Shown: in pieces, positions 34,638 through 44,186 of the stretch
Layout: every line of letters begins with the position of its first letter
Numbering within the stretch: position 1 is the first letter of the stretch
Translations under genes and position numbers: made by a program
Notes under the pieces: generated by a model
Databases searched by the model: none
Told to the model about the DNA's origin: nothing
What the model saw: the letters and a program-made list of their open reading frames with translations, nothing else
Assembly: GCA_016929095.1 (NCBI GenBank)
Contig: JAFGJM010000015.1
Location: 1-64,000, forward strand
DNA length: 64,000 bases
Direction: 5' to 3'
From: Anaerolineales bacterium
GTDB taxonomy: Bacteria > Chloroflexota > Anaerolineae > Anaerolineales > UBA4823

Positions 34638-35114
34638 ATGAGGCTGGCATTAACCATCGGCATATTGGCGTTGATCATCGTCCTTGGCGTTGGATTATAT
34701 GTCACCGACTTCACCGCATATTTAGGCAATAACCCTTCCACTTGTAACAACTGCCACGTGATGGATGCCGTGTATGAAGGTTGGTACCATGCCGGTCATA
34801 AACCCTGGACCACCTGCAACGATTGTCACACCCCGCATGCGTTTATCCCCAAATATCTGGTGAAAGCAGAATCCGGTTATCACCATGTCACCGCGTTTGT
34901 GTTTGGTGAAATCCCAGATGCTATCCGCGCCAAAGAGTCATCCCGTCAAATCGTACAGGAAAATTGTATCCGCTGTCATGAGGAGACCGTTGCAAATATC
35001 ATAGACAGTGAGATGGCATTCGATCGCTATTGTTATGATTGCCACTGCACCTCTGCCCATGGCGAACGCGGATTATCTATTCTGCCCTACCAACACACGG
35101 AGGAAAATCAATGA
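34638..35114 (+). CDS. nrfH: NrfH-type membrane tetraheme cytochrome c
   Basis: This 158-residue protein has one N-terminal TM anchor (about 4-27) and four haem c motifs: CNNCHVMD (near residue 35), CNDCHTPHAF (near 57), CIRCHEE (near 113) and CYDCHCTSAHG (near 132). It is predicted to take electrons from menaquinol and pass them to NrfA on the outer face of the membrane. Full NrfH length. ATGA overlap with nrfA. Together with the ubiE/menG gene at 4.7 kb this suits nitrite ammonification with menaquinol (inference). Confidence 0.95.
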   Translation: MRLALTIGILALIIVLGVGLYVTDFTAYLGNNPSTCNNCHVMDAVYEGWYHAGHKPWTTCNDCHTPHAFIPKYLVKAESGYHHVTAFVFGEIPDAIRAKESSRQIVQENCIRCHEETVANIIDSEMAFDRYCYDCHCTSAHGERGLSILPYQHTEENQ

Positions 35115-36391
35115 GAGGAAAATATACATACGCCATCCTATCAGGTATCATCCTTATTTTGGCAAGTTTACTGGTAGGGGTATTATTTTATTTCAAAAAC
35201 CAACCGCCCCAAGAACGCGGGGTAGAACCGCTGGTACAGATTGAAGATCAAGAACCCGATTCCTCAAAGTGGGGGTTAAATTTCCCCAACCAATACGATA
35301 CCCTGCAAAACACCCTCACCAATAATACGCCGACCACCTATGGCGGCTCAGAAAAATTCTCCAAGCTGGAAAACGACCCGCGTCTTATCACCCTGTTTGC
35401 TGGATACAGTTTCAGTATCGAATATAACGAAGAACGCGGACATCTCAACAGCCTGACCGATGTGCGTGAAATCAAACGTGTTAACAAGACAACTGCCGGC
35501 ACCTGTTATTCATGCAAAAGCGCAGTGAACCCGCGTTTGTGGGGAGAAATGGGCATGGCTGAATTCGACAAAACCCTGTTTCATGATCTGGGAGAAAAAA
35601 TCGATCAGCCTATCGGTTGCGCCAACTGCCATGAAGCCAATAGCATGAAACTTATCGTCACCAACCCGGCGCTGGAAGAAGCTCTGGTAAAACAAGGTAA
35701 AGATTGGCATACCTTCACCCGCCAGGAAATGCGTACGATGGTGTGCGCAAATTGTCATGTCGAATATTATTTTGCCGGGGAGGGCAAATATCTGACATTC
35801 CCCTGGGAAGATGGCACAGACATCGAAAATATTTCCAAATATTACACCGACCTGGCATTTGCAGATTGGGAACACCCTCAATCAGGGGCAGCCATGATCA
35901 AAATGCAGCATCCGGATTATGAATTATTCTCCAACAACAGCACGCATTACAAAGCAGGAGTGGCATGCGCCGATTGCCATATGCCCTATACCCGTGATGG
36001 CGCGGTAAAATTTTCTACTCACGATGTTAAAAGCCCGCTGTTGAATGCCGAGGCGGCCTGCGGCGCCTGCCACACCGATGTGGACTATGTGACCGAAAGA
36101 GTGGCGATCATTCAAGCTCAGGTACGCCAGACGATGGATGATACCGAAGATGCAATCATGGCTGCCATCCAGGCTATCGAAGCGGCAGCGGCTCAGACCA
36201 ACGCCGATACCACTCTACTGGAAGAAGCCCGTATCTTGCACCGCGAAGCCCAATTGCGCTGGGATTTTATCAATGCCGAAAACAGCATGGGATTTCATAA
36301 CCCCGAAGAAGCTTTAAGAATATTAGCCGCCTCGACCAATCTGGCGCGGCAGGCGGAGCTAAAAGCTTTCCAGGCTGCCAGTGGGAAATAG
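35111..36391 (+). CDS. nrfA: Ammonia-forming pentaheme cytochrome c nitrite reductase NrfA
   Basis: About 426 residues. It reduces nitrite to ammonium at the CxxCK haem. The motifs are CYSCKSAV near residue 132 (active-site haem with Lys ligand), CANCHEA near 171, CANCHVEYYF near 212, CADCHMPYTRDG near 287 and CGACHTDV near 318. The C-terminal long helix holds the dimer contact. An N-terminal uncleaved anchor or signal (7-27) is present. I chose ATG 35111, which overlaps the nrfH stop (ATGA); a frame from 35039 is open but lies inside nrfH. Confidence 0.95.
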   Translation: MRGKYTYAILSGIILILASLLVGVLFYFKNQPPQERGVEPLVQIEDQEPDSSKWGLNFPNQYDTLQNTLTNNTPTTYGGSEKFSKLENDPRLITLFAGYSFSIEYNEERGHLNSLTDVREIKRVNKTTAGTCYSCKSAVNPRLWGEMGMAEFDKTLFHDLGEKIDQPIGCANCHEANSMKLIVTNPALEEALVKQGKDWHTFTRQEMRTMVCANCHVEYYFAGEGKYLTFPWEDGTDIENISKYYTDLAFADWEHPQSGAAMIKMQHPDYELFSNNSTHYKAGVACADCHMPYTRDGAVKFSTHDVKSPLLNAEAACGACHTDVDYVTERVAIIQAQVRQTMDDTEDAIMAAIQAIEAAAAQTNADTTLLEEARILHREAQLRWDFINAENSMGFHNPEEALRILAASTNLARQAELKAFQAASGK

Positions 36392-36483
36392 ATAAAAAGT
36401 TTTTGTATGGTTTATGGGTATGATATATGTTATAGTTTATTACTGTTCAAATAAAATTATCGTCGGAACTGTACCAAGGAAGT

Positions 36484-38628
36484 ATGGTTATGGCTGAATC
36501 AGATGAACAAGTAGCCCTTGCAGATATTCACGTCGATCTGAATGATCCTACGCTGTACATCAACCGGGAATTAAGCCTGTTAGAATTCCAACGCCGCGTA
36601 TTGGAGGAAGCTCAAGATCAATCCAATCCATTACTGGAAAGAGTAAAATTCTTATCAATCTTGGGTTCAAACCTGGATGAATTCTTCATGGTGCGCGTCG
36701 CTGGATTGAGAAAACAGGTGCTTGCTAAAGTGACCGATTTACCCAAGGATGGGATGACTGCAGCGGAGCAATTGGCGATCATTCGAAAAGTTGTGTTGGA
36801 TTTACTCACTCAGGCTCGTAAGTGTTTGATTTCAGATATACTTCCCAACCTGAATAAATCTGGTATCCATATCATCAATTACGCCCGATTGACCGCTCAT
36901 CAAAAAGAAACGGTAAAGGATTATTATAAAAAGATCATCTTCCCGGTGTTAACCCCCCTGGCGTTCGATCCTGGGCATCCTTTCCCGCACATCTCCAATC
37001 GCAGCCTTAATCTGGCTGTTTTGATCAAAGATCAAAACAAAGAAGAACACTTTGCCCGTATTAAAGTCCCGAACACATTGCCCCGGCTACTGCCGATCAA
37101 ACGTTCTTCGGGTAGTATCCGCAAAGACGGTACCGTGCCTCACCACCATTACTTTGTATTTATCGAACAAGTCATTGCAGCCAATCTCGAAACGCTTTTC
37201 CCAGGCATGCAGGTGATCGAATCGCACCCTTTCCGCGTCGTAAGAGATGCAGACCTGGTGATCCAGGAATTGGAAGCGGATGACCTTTTAGAATCCATGG
37301 AAGCCAATGTCCGCCAGAGGCGTTTTGGTTCGGTCGTCAGAGTAGCCATCAACGAGAACATGCCCTCCTACATCCGCAAGATCCTTATAGAGAACCTTGA
37401 AATTGGGCGCAATGAAATATACTCAATTAGAGGACCGCTCGGGTTAAGCGATTTAATGCAGCTTTACCAAATCGAACGCTATGACCTGAAAGATCCAGTT
37501 TACAAACCTGTTGTTCCGAATATGCTTAAAGTAGACCTCATCGATGGCGGTATTTTCTACGCCATAGAAAACCAGGATATTCTCCTACACCATCCCTACG
37601 ATTCATTCCTCCCTGTCATCGATTTCCTGAAACAAGCTGCCCACGATCCGGATGTCCTTGCCATCAAGCAAACCCTGTATCGTGTAGGAAGACGTTCTCC
37701 GGTGGTAGCCGCCCTACTCGAGGCGGCAGAAAACAATAAACAAGTCGCGGTTTTGGTGGAATTGAAAGCCCGCTTCGATGAAGAAAGTAATATCGAATGG
37801 GCAAAAAAATTAGAACACGCTGGAGTGCATGTCATTTATGGTTTACTGGGGTTGAAAACCCACTCCAAAATAACCCTGGTCGTACGCCGCGAAGGCGACG
37901 CGATCCGCCGCTATGCCCACCTGGGTACCGGTAATTACAACTCCGTCACTGCACAGCTTTATGAAGACCTTGGTCTATTTACCTGCGACGAAGCTATCGG
38001 TGAAGATGTAACCGATTTATTCAATTATCTGACCGGGTACTCCGACAAAAGGGACTACCGCAAATTGTTGGTGGCGCCCATTAATCTACGCGAAGGGATG
38101 ACGCGGTTGATACAACGGGAAATGGAAAATCACAAAAAAGATGGCAATGGACGATTGATATTAAAAATGAATTCCCTGGTTGATCCTGCCATTATCCAGG
38201 AATTATATAAAGCATCTCAAGCGGGTGTGTCGATCGACTTGCTGGTACGCGGTATCTGTTGTCTGCGCCCCGGGTTGAAAGGCGTGAGTGATAATATTCG
38301 CGTCACCAGTATTGTGGGGCGTTTTCTTGAGCACAGCCGCATATATTACTTCTATAACAACGGTCTGGAAGAAATATATCTGGGTAGCGCAGACTTGATG
38401 CCCCGAAACATCAACCGCCGGGTGGAGGCGCTTTTCCCCATTCAGGATAAATCCATGATCCGGTATTTACATGATGAGGTGCTTCTAACTTATCTGGCGG
38501 ATAATGTTAAAGCCCGCCACATGAACCCTAATGGTACGTATAGCCGGGGTAAATTATCGCCCAAGGACAAGCCATTAAACAGCCAGTTATGGTTAATAAG
38601 CAAACGCCAACGGATGTCAGAAAGTTAG
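36484..38628 (+). CDS. ppk1: Polyphosphate kinase 1
   Basis: This 714-residue enzyme reversibly makes polyphosphate from ATP. NRELSLLEFQRRVLEEAQD (near residue 20) and FLSILGSNLDEFFMVRVAGL (near 57) are the N-terminal Ppk1 marks. IKQTLYRVGRRSPVV is near 395, and YAHLGTGNYNSVTAQLYEDL near 478 precedes FLEHSRIYYF near 616, which carries the two conserved active-site His. Full length. ATG 36484 or 36490 after AAGGAA. The CHAD gene follows, forming a polyphosphate pair. Confidence 0.95.
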   Translation: MVMAESDEQVALADIHVDLNDPTLYINRELSLLEFQRRVLEEAQDQSNPLLERVKFLSILGSNLDEFFMVRVAGLRKQVLAKVTDLPKDGMTAAEQLAIIRKVVLDLLTQARKCLISDILPNLNKSGIHIINYARLTAHQKETVKDYYKKIIFPVLTPLAFDPGHPFPHISNRSLNLAVLIKDQNKEEHFARIKVPNTLPRLLPIKRSSGSIRKDGTVPHHHYFVFIEQVIAANLETLFPGMQVIESHPFRVVRDADLVIQELEADDLLESMEANVRQRRFGSVVRVAINENMPSYIRKILIENLEIGRNEIYSIRGPLGLSDLMQLYQIERYDLKDPVYKPVVPNMLKVDLIDGGIFYAIENQDILLHHPYDSFLPVIDFLKQAAHDPDVLAIKQTLYRVGRRSPVVAALLEAAENNKQVAVLVELKARFDEESNIEWAKKLEHAGVHVIYGLLGLKTHSKITLVVRREGDAIRRYAHLGTGNYNSVTAQLYEDLGLFTCDEAIGEDVTDLFNYLTGYSDKRDYRKLLVAPINLREGMTRLIQREMENHKKDGNGRLILKMNSLVDPAIIQELYKASQAGVSIDLLVRGICCLRPGLKGVSDNIRVTSIVGRFLEHSRIYYFYNNGLEEIYLGSADLMPRNINRRVEALFPIQDKSMIRYLHDEVLLTYLADNVKARHMNPNGTYSRGKLSPKDKPLNSQLWLISKRQRMSES

Positions 38629-38680
38629 TATGCATGGTTGGTGAGGTTATAAACAATAATGTGGGCATCCTCCACAGCGA

Positions 38681-38706
38681 CCCCTTACAAAGAAATTTGT
38701 AAGGGG
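38681..38706. terminator. Perfect hairpin with GAAA tetraloop after ppk1
   Basis: CCCCTTACAAA and TTTGTAAGGGG form an 11-bp stem around GAAA, a stable tetraloop. AATATC follows, without a T-run, so it may be an mRNA-stabilising hairpin rather than a true terminator. It lies 53 bp after ppk1 and 60 bp before the CHAD gene ATG. Confidence 0.6.
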
Positions 38707-38765
38707 AATATCGGTCATGGGCGGATGTCCTTAGACGATAACACTACCCCAGGAAGGTGAATCTA

Positions 38766-40094
38766 ATGACAGAGTCATTACTATCCTTAGAGGAACGAAA
38801 ATTACTTGAAAACATCAAAGAATATGATGCAGCTCCGGTTTTCCAGCGCCTGGCGCATATTCTACTCCTTTACGATGATGGTCAGATGACTCGACAAATA
38901 GCAAGTATTGTACAGCTTTCCCCCAGCCAGGTGCGTCGACGGCGGCGGCAATTTATTGCCAGGGGAATGCAATTGTTTCCCCAGGATGAGCTCACTACAG
39001 AAGAAACCACAGAAGAAGAAAGTACCCTCCCGCCCGATCTCGCAATCCCTGAAACTGAATCTCAAGCGGTTGAAACCGTTGCAGAACCCCCTGTCCCCAA
39101 AATGTATACCGTGAAAGATTTCAAGGAGGATGCCAAATCACTGAAAAGCCCCGGAGTGAACCGGGATGATACGCTTTCAGAAGCCGGTCGAAAAATCTTA
39201 CGTTACCAATTTGCCCAGATGTTGTTGAATGAAGATGGCACGCGCCTGGGCGAGGACATCGAAGCGCTGCATGATATGCGGGTGGCCACCCGCCGTATGC
39301 GGGCAGCCTTGGATATTTACAACGAAGCTTTTACCCCCAAAGCCATCAAGATGTTGCTTAAAGGGCTGCGGGCAACCGGTCGGCACCTGGGTAAAGTACG
39401 CGACCGGGATGTATTTATCGACAATGCCCGGCAATACCTGCACACCCTGCCAGAAGAACACCACAACGACTTGAATCCACTCATTTCTTCCTGGGAAGAA
39501 GCCCGTCAAGGGTACCGCCAAAACATGCTGGCTTTTTTGGATAGTAAACCTTACCGGGAATTTAAAGAGGATTTGTTAACCTTTGTGAACACGCCCGGTA
39601 CAGGTGCCCGCCCCTTACCGGAAAGTTTACTCGCCCCAAACCTGGTATGTGAGGTAACACCCAAGCTTATCTACACCTGTCTGGGAGATGTGCGTTCCTT
39701 TGAACCCTTCCTGGATACCGCCACACTACCGCAATTTCATGCGCTGCGCATCGCATTTAAAAAATTCCGCTATGCTATCGAATTCTCTCAAGAAGTTTTA
39801 GGAGCAGAAGTGAAGCAAGTGATTGCAGATCTCAAGAAAATCCAGGATCACCTGGGAGAACTGAACGATGCACAGGTGGCAAGTTTGATCTTAAAAGACT
39901 ACCTGGGAGAATGGGATATCCAACAAGATTCTCTGCCGGTTACCGAACGTACCAGCCCGGAATCAATCATGGCATATTTATCGACTGTTTATGCCCGACG
40001 GCAACATTTAATGTCAACTTTTCGTGATACCTGGGAATATTTCAGCCGCCCCGAATTCCGCCAGAACTTAGCGGCCTGTATCGCCGCTCTATAG
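38766..40094 (+). CDS. HTH-CHAD domain protein
   Basis: About 442 residues. An N-terminal part (10-65) reads LAHILLLYDDGQMTRQIASI and LSPSQVRRRRRQFIARG, a helix-turn-helix-like segment. An acidic Glu/Thr/Pro-rich linker comes next, then a CHAD domain (about 150-435). DMRVATRRMRAALDIYNEA, RKVRDRDVFIDN-like KVRDRDVFIDNA and FRYAIEFSQEVLG hold the conserved basic residues that bind polyphosphate. ATG 38766 is preceded by AGGAAGG. The position after ppk1 supports a polyphosphate-binding role; whether it binds DNA is open. Confidence 0.85.
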   Translation: MTESLLSLEERKLLENIKEYDAAPVFQRLAHILLLYDDGQMTRQIASIVQLSPSQVRRRRRQFIARGMQLFPQDELTTEETTEEESTLPPDLAIPETESQAVETVAEPPVPKMYTVKDFKEDAKSLKSPGVNRDDTLSEAGRKILRYQFAQMLLNEDGTRLGEDIEALHDMRVATRRMRAALDIYNEAFTPKAIKMLLKGLRATGRHLGKVRDRDVFIDNARQYLHTLPEEHHNDLNPLISSWEEARQGYRQNMLAFLDSKPYREFKEDLLTFVNTPGTGARPLPESLLAPNLVCEVTPKLIYTCLGDVRSFEPFLDTATLPQFHALRIAFKKFRYAIEFSQEVLGAEVKQVIADLKKIQDHLGELNDAQVASLILKDYLGEWDIQQDSLPVTERTSPESIMAYLSTVYARRQHLMSTFRDTWEYFSRPEFRQNLAACIAAL

Positions 40095-40095
40095 G

Positions 40096-40842
40096 TTACT
40101 CGCTCGCCAGGATTTTATCCAGCGTTTCAAGATCATAACCCCGCTGGATCATTTGAGCAAAGGCTTCGGGTAAACCTGCTTTACGAATGGCGTCCACCGC
40201 CCTTGCAATATCATAATCGATACGGAATTGCTGAACGCCAAAACTGTCATCTCTGATATCTAATAAAGCATAGGCAGCGCGCGGGTCACCGTCGCCGGGT
40301 CTTCCCACGCTGCCAGGGTTTACAAACCACACATCCTGGACCTGCCGCAAGAAGGCTTGATGGGTGTGCCCACAAACGATCACATCTACCTGGCTGCCCT
40401 TAGCCAGGTTTTCCAGCCTTTTTACTGGCGTCTTATCGCATAGCATTTCATCGATGGATTCCGGACTCCCATGCACCATTAAAATACGCCGATTTTCGAT
40501 TTCCATTTCTAATTTTTCGGGCAAGGAACGCAAATATTGGGCATTTTCCTCCAAGAGTTGCTCGTGCGCCCACTTAAAAGCCAGGTATTTCCCTGGTCGT
40601 TTATTTTTCTTCCATTTTCTTTGTTTAGTAGGAAAATTCAACACTTTGAGGTCATAATTCCCCACAATGCTCACTGCGCCGATGTGATGCAAACAATCGA
40701 AGATTTCATTGGGGAAAGCGCCATAACCCAGGAAATCCCCCGTATTCCAATACTGCTGAACGTGATGCGCCTGAGCGTGAGCGATCACCGCTTCCAATGC
40801 GGGTAAATTGGCGTGAATATCTCCCAGGAGGGCAACGATCAT
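40096..40842 (-). CDS. Calcineurin-like metallophosphoesterase
   Basis: This 248-residue protein of the YfcE/MJ0936-like group reads VALLGDIHANLPALEAVI at the start, YWNTGDFLGYGAFP near residue 35, SIVGNYDLK near 60, VIVCGHTHQAFLRQ near 157 and WFVNPGSVGRPGDGDPRAAY near 173. These provide the two-metal centre of a cytoplasmic phosphodiesterase. The substrate is unknown. The stop lies 1 bp after the convergent CHAD stop. It follows the phosphoribosyltransferase gene by 9 bp. Confidence 0.9.
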   Translation of the reverse strand: MIVALLGDIHANLPALEAVIAHAQAHHVQQYWNTGDFLGYGAFPNEIFDCLHHIGAVSIVGNYDLKVLNFPTKQRKWKKNKRPGKYLAFKWAHEQLLEENAQYLRSLPEKLEMEIENRRILMVHGSPESIDEMLCDKTPVKRLENLAKGSQVDVIVCGHTHQAFLRQVQDVWFVNPGSVGRPGDGDPRAAYALLDIRDDSFGVQQFRIDYDIARAVDAIRKAGLPEAFAQMIQRGYDLETLDKILASE

Positions 40843-40851
40843 TCCAGCGCC

Positions 40852-41376
40852 TCATGGTGAGGGGAACGGCGGTTGATCGAGCAAGACTTTCTCCTGCCCG
40901 CCCCGATCAACTTCCCAGGGGTATACGATGTGGGCATCGGTTATGGCTGCAAAATAATCGGGTTGGGCAGCGCCAAATAAATTGCGATAGGGATTGAAAT
41001 GTAAAACACAGGTATAAGGTAAGCCGCCTAGCGCGGTCACCCGATTTTTCACCGCGGTGATAGTTCGACCAGACCCCCACACATCATCCACTACCAGAAT
41101 ACGTTTGCCTTTCACCAAGGCGACTTCGGGGAATTGGATGAATTGCGGCCATGCGTATAATCGGGCTTTTTCCATCTCTATCTGCGCCGGAAAATCCACC
41201 GCGGCGATCAAGATATTCGTAATCCCCATAGTCTCTGCCAGCAGTCCGCCAGGAATTAAACCGCCGCGGGTCACCATTAACATGGTATTAAATTCCTCTT
41301 CAAATTGAGGCAAGAGATGGTCAATCAGTTTTTCTACATCTTCCCAGGTTAATAATTCACGTCGAGCTGCTTCCAT
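40852..41376 (-). CDS. Purine-type phosphoribosyltransferase
   Basis: This 174-residue protein has a PRTase fold with the PRPP loop KRILVVDDVWGSGRTITAVK near residue 94 and MVTRGGLIPGGLLAETMG near 35. The layout resembles xanthine/hypoxanthine-type and hypothetical archaeal phosphoribosyltransferases. The exact base is not clear. It follows priA by 31 bp and may be in its transcript. Confidence 0.85.
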   Translation of the reverse strand: MEAARRELLTWEDVEKLIDHLLPQFEEEFNTMLMVTRGGLIPGGLLAETMGITNILIAAVDFPAQIEMEKARLYAWPQFIQFPEVALVKGKRILVVDDVWGSGRTITAVKNRVTALGGLPYTCVLHFNPYRNLFGAAQPDYFAAITDAHIVYPWEVDRGGQEKVLLDQPPFPSP

Positions 41377-41407
41377 GCAACGCTCCTTATATAATTTCTA
41401 TACCTAA

Positions 41408-43960
41408 TTATAGCAAAGAGATAGGATCTTGTTCTACTCTCCAATCGTTTATTCGGCGCCCGGCCAATACTGAAAGCGGATCGGCGCCGCGCAACACAAT
41501 TTGCCAGCGGTAATAGCCTCCCTCGCGTTCAAAAAAACATGGGGCTGGTCCGATCATCTCTGTGTTACGTTTCCCTTCTTCATCCAGCCAGGTCTTGATC
41601 TGGGCAGCCATTTTTTGCGCGATCGTTTCAGCCTGCGTTTTATTCAATGAACGGTATTCCAGGCGCACCAAACGTTTATAGGGCGGGTATCCCAGTTGCT
41701 TACGGTATTGCAGTTCCTGTTGATAAAAAGCCCGAAAATTATGGGCGGCGGCTGCTTTTATCACGTAATGCTCCGGGTCAAAAGTTTGTAGAATCACCTG
41801 CCCGCCTAAAGGGCTGCGCCCAGCCCGCCCGGCCACCTGGGTGAGCACCTGAAAAGTCCGCTCTGCCGCCGTGTAATCCGGTAAATTCAAGCCTACATCG
41901 GCTAATACCACCCCCACCAGGGTCACCAGGGGTAAATCCAGCCCCTTGGCTAACATTTGTGTGCCGATTAAAATATCGGCTTTATGAGCGGCAAAAGCGT
42001 TCAATATTTCCGTGTGCGATCCTTTTTGGCGAGTAGTTTCGTAATCCCAGCGTATGGTACGCGCCCGTGGAAAATGAGCCTGCACTTCCGCCTCAACCCG
42101 TTCGGTGCCTGTGCCAAGCTGGCGGATACGCTGACTGCCACATTGCGGACATTTATTCGGAATGTTGCGCCGGTATCCGCAATGGTGGCATTCCAATGAG
42201 CCTGTTCCACCTGCCCGTTGTTTGGAAAACTGGGGAGGATTATGAGAAGTCAAGGGCAGATCACATTGCGGGCACTTAATGACCAATCCGCAATCCCGAC
42301 AAAATACATACGTTGCCATGCCGCGTCGATTCAGGAAAAGGATAGCTTGTTGTCCCTGTGACAAAATATCATCCAGGGCATCTTGCAGCAAGCGGCTGAA
42401 TATCGAACGGTTACCGCCCTTTAATTCCAGGCGCATATCGACGACCGAAACCGGCGGTAATTCCATGGTATCTGCCTGTTCTTCAAAGGGACGATAATGT
42501 GAATTGCCATGCAGGCTGGCGACTTGCGCCTGTACAGTTTTACGATGCGCCAGGATGCGGTCGGGTAATGATAAATATTGCCATTTGCCTTGTTCAGCCT
42601 GGTATGCACTCTCAATATCGGGTGTTGCCGATCCCATCAGGCATATGCTTCCAATCAATCCGGCATACTCCACCGCGACCTGCCGGGCATGATAAAACGG
42701 CGGTTCAGCCTGATAATATGAAGCATCGTGACACTCATCCAGAACGATTAAACCAATTCGAGCTAACGGCGCAAATAAAGCGCTGCGCGGACCCACAATA
42801 ACATCGAGTTCACCAGATTGCGCCCTGCGCCAGGTATCATACCTCTCTCCAATTGAAAGGCGGGAATGGAGCAATCCCACCCGCTCGCCAAAACGCCCCA
42901 CAAAGCGGTTGATCGTTTGAGGGGTCATGGCAATCTCGGGCACCATAATTATGGCTTGTTTTCCCTGATTGAGTACCGCCTGCACAGCCTGTAGGTAAAT
43001 TTCCGTTTTCCCGGAGCCGGTAACGCCATGCAATAAAATGGGGCGCACCTTTTTACCATTATGCACTCCTTCAAGGGCGTTTAAGACTTCACTTAAACAC
43101 GTCTGTTGGGCGCTGGTTAACTTGGGTACTTCATAAAACTCGTTACCCACCTCTTCCAATGGATCACGCCAGGTTTGTCTTTCGCCCAGTTTGATCAATC
43201 CCAATCCGGACAATTTAATGAGATCCGCCGTGTTGCCTCCGCTGGCGTTTAAAACAATAGCAACCTCCATTTCGCCCGGGTTGTCTTTCAGGTACTGCAA
43301 AATAAATTTGCGGCGTTGATAAGCTTGAGAAGAACGCCGTCCCAATAAATCAGATGACGCCTCGATTTGATTGGGTGTGCCAATCAATTGCACTGTGCGT
43401 ACCATTTTCGGTTGCACGCCGGGGGCAGATAACACCGGTTTTGAATTCAAGATTTGCTTCCTGACCAAACCCTGTATCGAGGCGCGCCAGTTTACTCTGG
43501 ACATAGCGCGTGTGATCTGACGTCCGGTCAGGTCGCCGCGTTGGGCGATCAATCCAAGAATCCGTTTTTGAAGAGGGGTGATCCGTTGCCCCTGGGGAAG
43601 AGGATATCTCGATCCAAGACTGAATAATGTATCCGCCCTCTGCGCTAAACCCGCAGGCAGCATCAAATCGATCCAGTACGCCCATGGCGTCAGGTTTGTG
43701 TGAGCCATATGCTGGGCCAGGGAAATTTGCGCCTCGGTCAGCACAGCCTGGCTTTCGACTAAAGCTGTCACGGGTTTGGTTTCCGTTACTTCAGGCTGAG
43801 AAACAAAATCAACTACCACCCCTTGCACGCGTCGTCGTCCAAAGGGCACTTCCACCAAATGCCCAATCTTTAAGATACCTTCCAATGCGTCCGGCAGATG
43901 ATAATGGTATACCCCCGACACACGAGGCACATTGACGGCAATTGCTACATACGTGGGCAT
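41408..43960 (-). CDS. priA: Primosomal replication restart helicase PriA
   Basis: This 850-residue SF2 helicase reloads the replisome at stalled forks. An N-terminal 3'BD domain (GHLVEVPFGRRRVQGVVVDF) is followed by a winged helix (near 150-190). Walker A ILLHGVTGSGKTEIYLQAV lies near residue 316, Walker B LIVLDECHDASYYQ near 405, and a Cys-rich zinc region reads CRDCGLVIKCPQCDLP then CHHCGYRRNIPNKCPQCGS near 552-600. QVAGRAGR is helicase motif VI. Full length. The upstream small gene is 8 bp away. Confidence 0.95.
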   Translation of the reverse strand: MPTYVAIAVNVPRVSGVYHYHLPDALEGILKIGHLVEVPFGRRRVQGVVVDFVSQPEVTETKPVTALVESQAVLTEAQISLAQHMAHTNLTPWAYWIDLMLPAGLAQRADTLFSLGSRYPLPQGQRITPLQKRILGLIAQRGDLTGRQITRAMSRVNWRASIQGLVRKQILNSKPVLSAPGVQPKMVRTVQLIGTPNQIEASSDLLGRRSSQAYQRRKFILQYLKDNPGEMEVAIVLNASGGNTADLIKLSGLGLIKLGERQTWRDPLEEVGNEFYEVPKLTSAQQTCLSEVLNALEGVHNGKKVRPILLHGVTGSGKTEIYLQAVQAVLNQGKQAIIMVPEIAMTPQTINRFVGRFGERVGLLHSRLSIGERYDTWRRAQSGELDVIVGPRSALFAPLARIGLIVLDECHDASYYQAEPPFYHARQVAVEYAGLIGSICLMGSATPDIESAYQAEQGKWQYLSLPDRILAHRKTVQAQVASLHGNSHYRPFEEQADTMELPPVSVVDMRLELKGGNRSIFSRLLQDALDDILSQGQQAILFLNRRGMATYVFCRDCGLVIKCPQCDLPLTSHNPPQFSKQRAGGTGSLECHHCGYRRNIPNKCPQCGSQRIRQLGTGTERVEAEVQAHFPRARTIRWDYETTRQKGSHTEILNAFAAHKADILIGTQMLAKGLDLPLVTLVGVVLADVGLNLPDYTAAERTFQVLTQVAGRAGRSPLGGQVILQTFDPEHYVIKAAAAHNFRAFYQQELQYRKQLGYPPYKRLVRLEYRSLNKTQAETIAQKMAAQIKTWLDEEGKRNTEMIGPAPCFFEREGGYYRWQIVLRGADPLSVLAGRRINDWRVEQDPISLL

Positions 43961-43968
43961 ATCGTTTT

Positions 43969-44178
43969 CTATTTCTCTTTTGAAGGTTCACTGATATGAG
44001 ATAATGACATATCGCCAATCCGTAAACCATCCATCATTTCCACCATTAAACGGATGGCATTGGGCAACATTTCAAAATCCCCGCTATTGTTATCGAAAAG
44101 ATCTCCCGCTTCCCCCACAAAATGTGTCGGCAAATCCTCCAGGGTCATCAATCCGATAACGACAATGTCCCGGATCAT
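43969..44178 (-). CDS. Small conserved-context protein of unknown function
   Basis: This frame of 69 residues starts MIRDIVVIGLMTLEDLPTHF and fits exactly between priA (8 bp) and the MEMO gene (8 bp). AGGAA lies seven bases before the ATG. It is acidic and Met-rich with no TM helix. The start looks like the N-terminus of a PfkB-type sugar kinase (VVIGLMTLEDL), so it could be a remnant of one. The tight spacing supports it as a gene; no function is assigned. Confidence 0.55.
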   Translation of the reverse strand: MIRDIVVIGLMTLEDLPTHFVGEAGDLFDNNSGDFEMLPNAIRLMVEMMDGLRIGDMSLSHISEPSKEK

Positions 44179-44186
44179 GCGTATTC

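Noticed and set aside
34638..35114. Frame from 35039 as the nrfA start
   Set aside because: It would start deep inside nrfH; the ATGA overlap at 35111 and signal-anchor position favour the shorter form.
43969..44178. Functional PfkB-type sugar kinase
   Set aside because: Only the first strand resembles PfkB; the nucleotide-binding and catalytic parts are absent.
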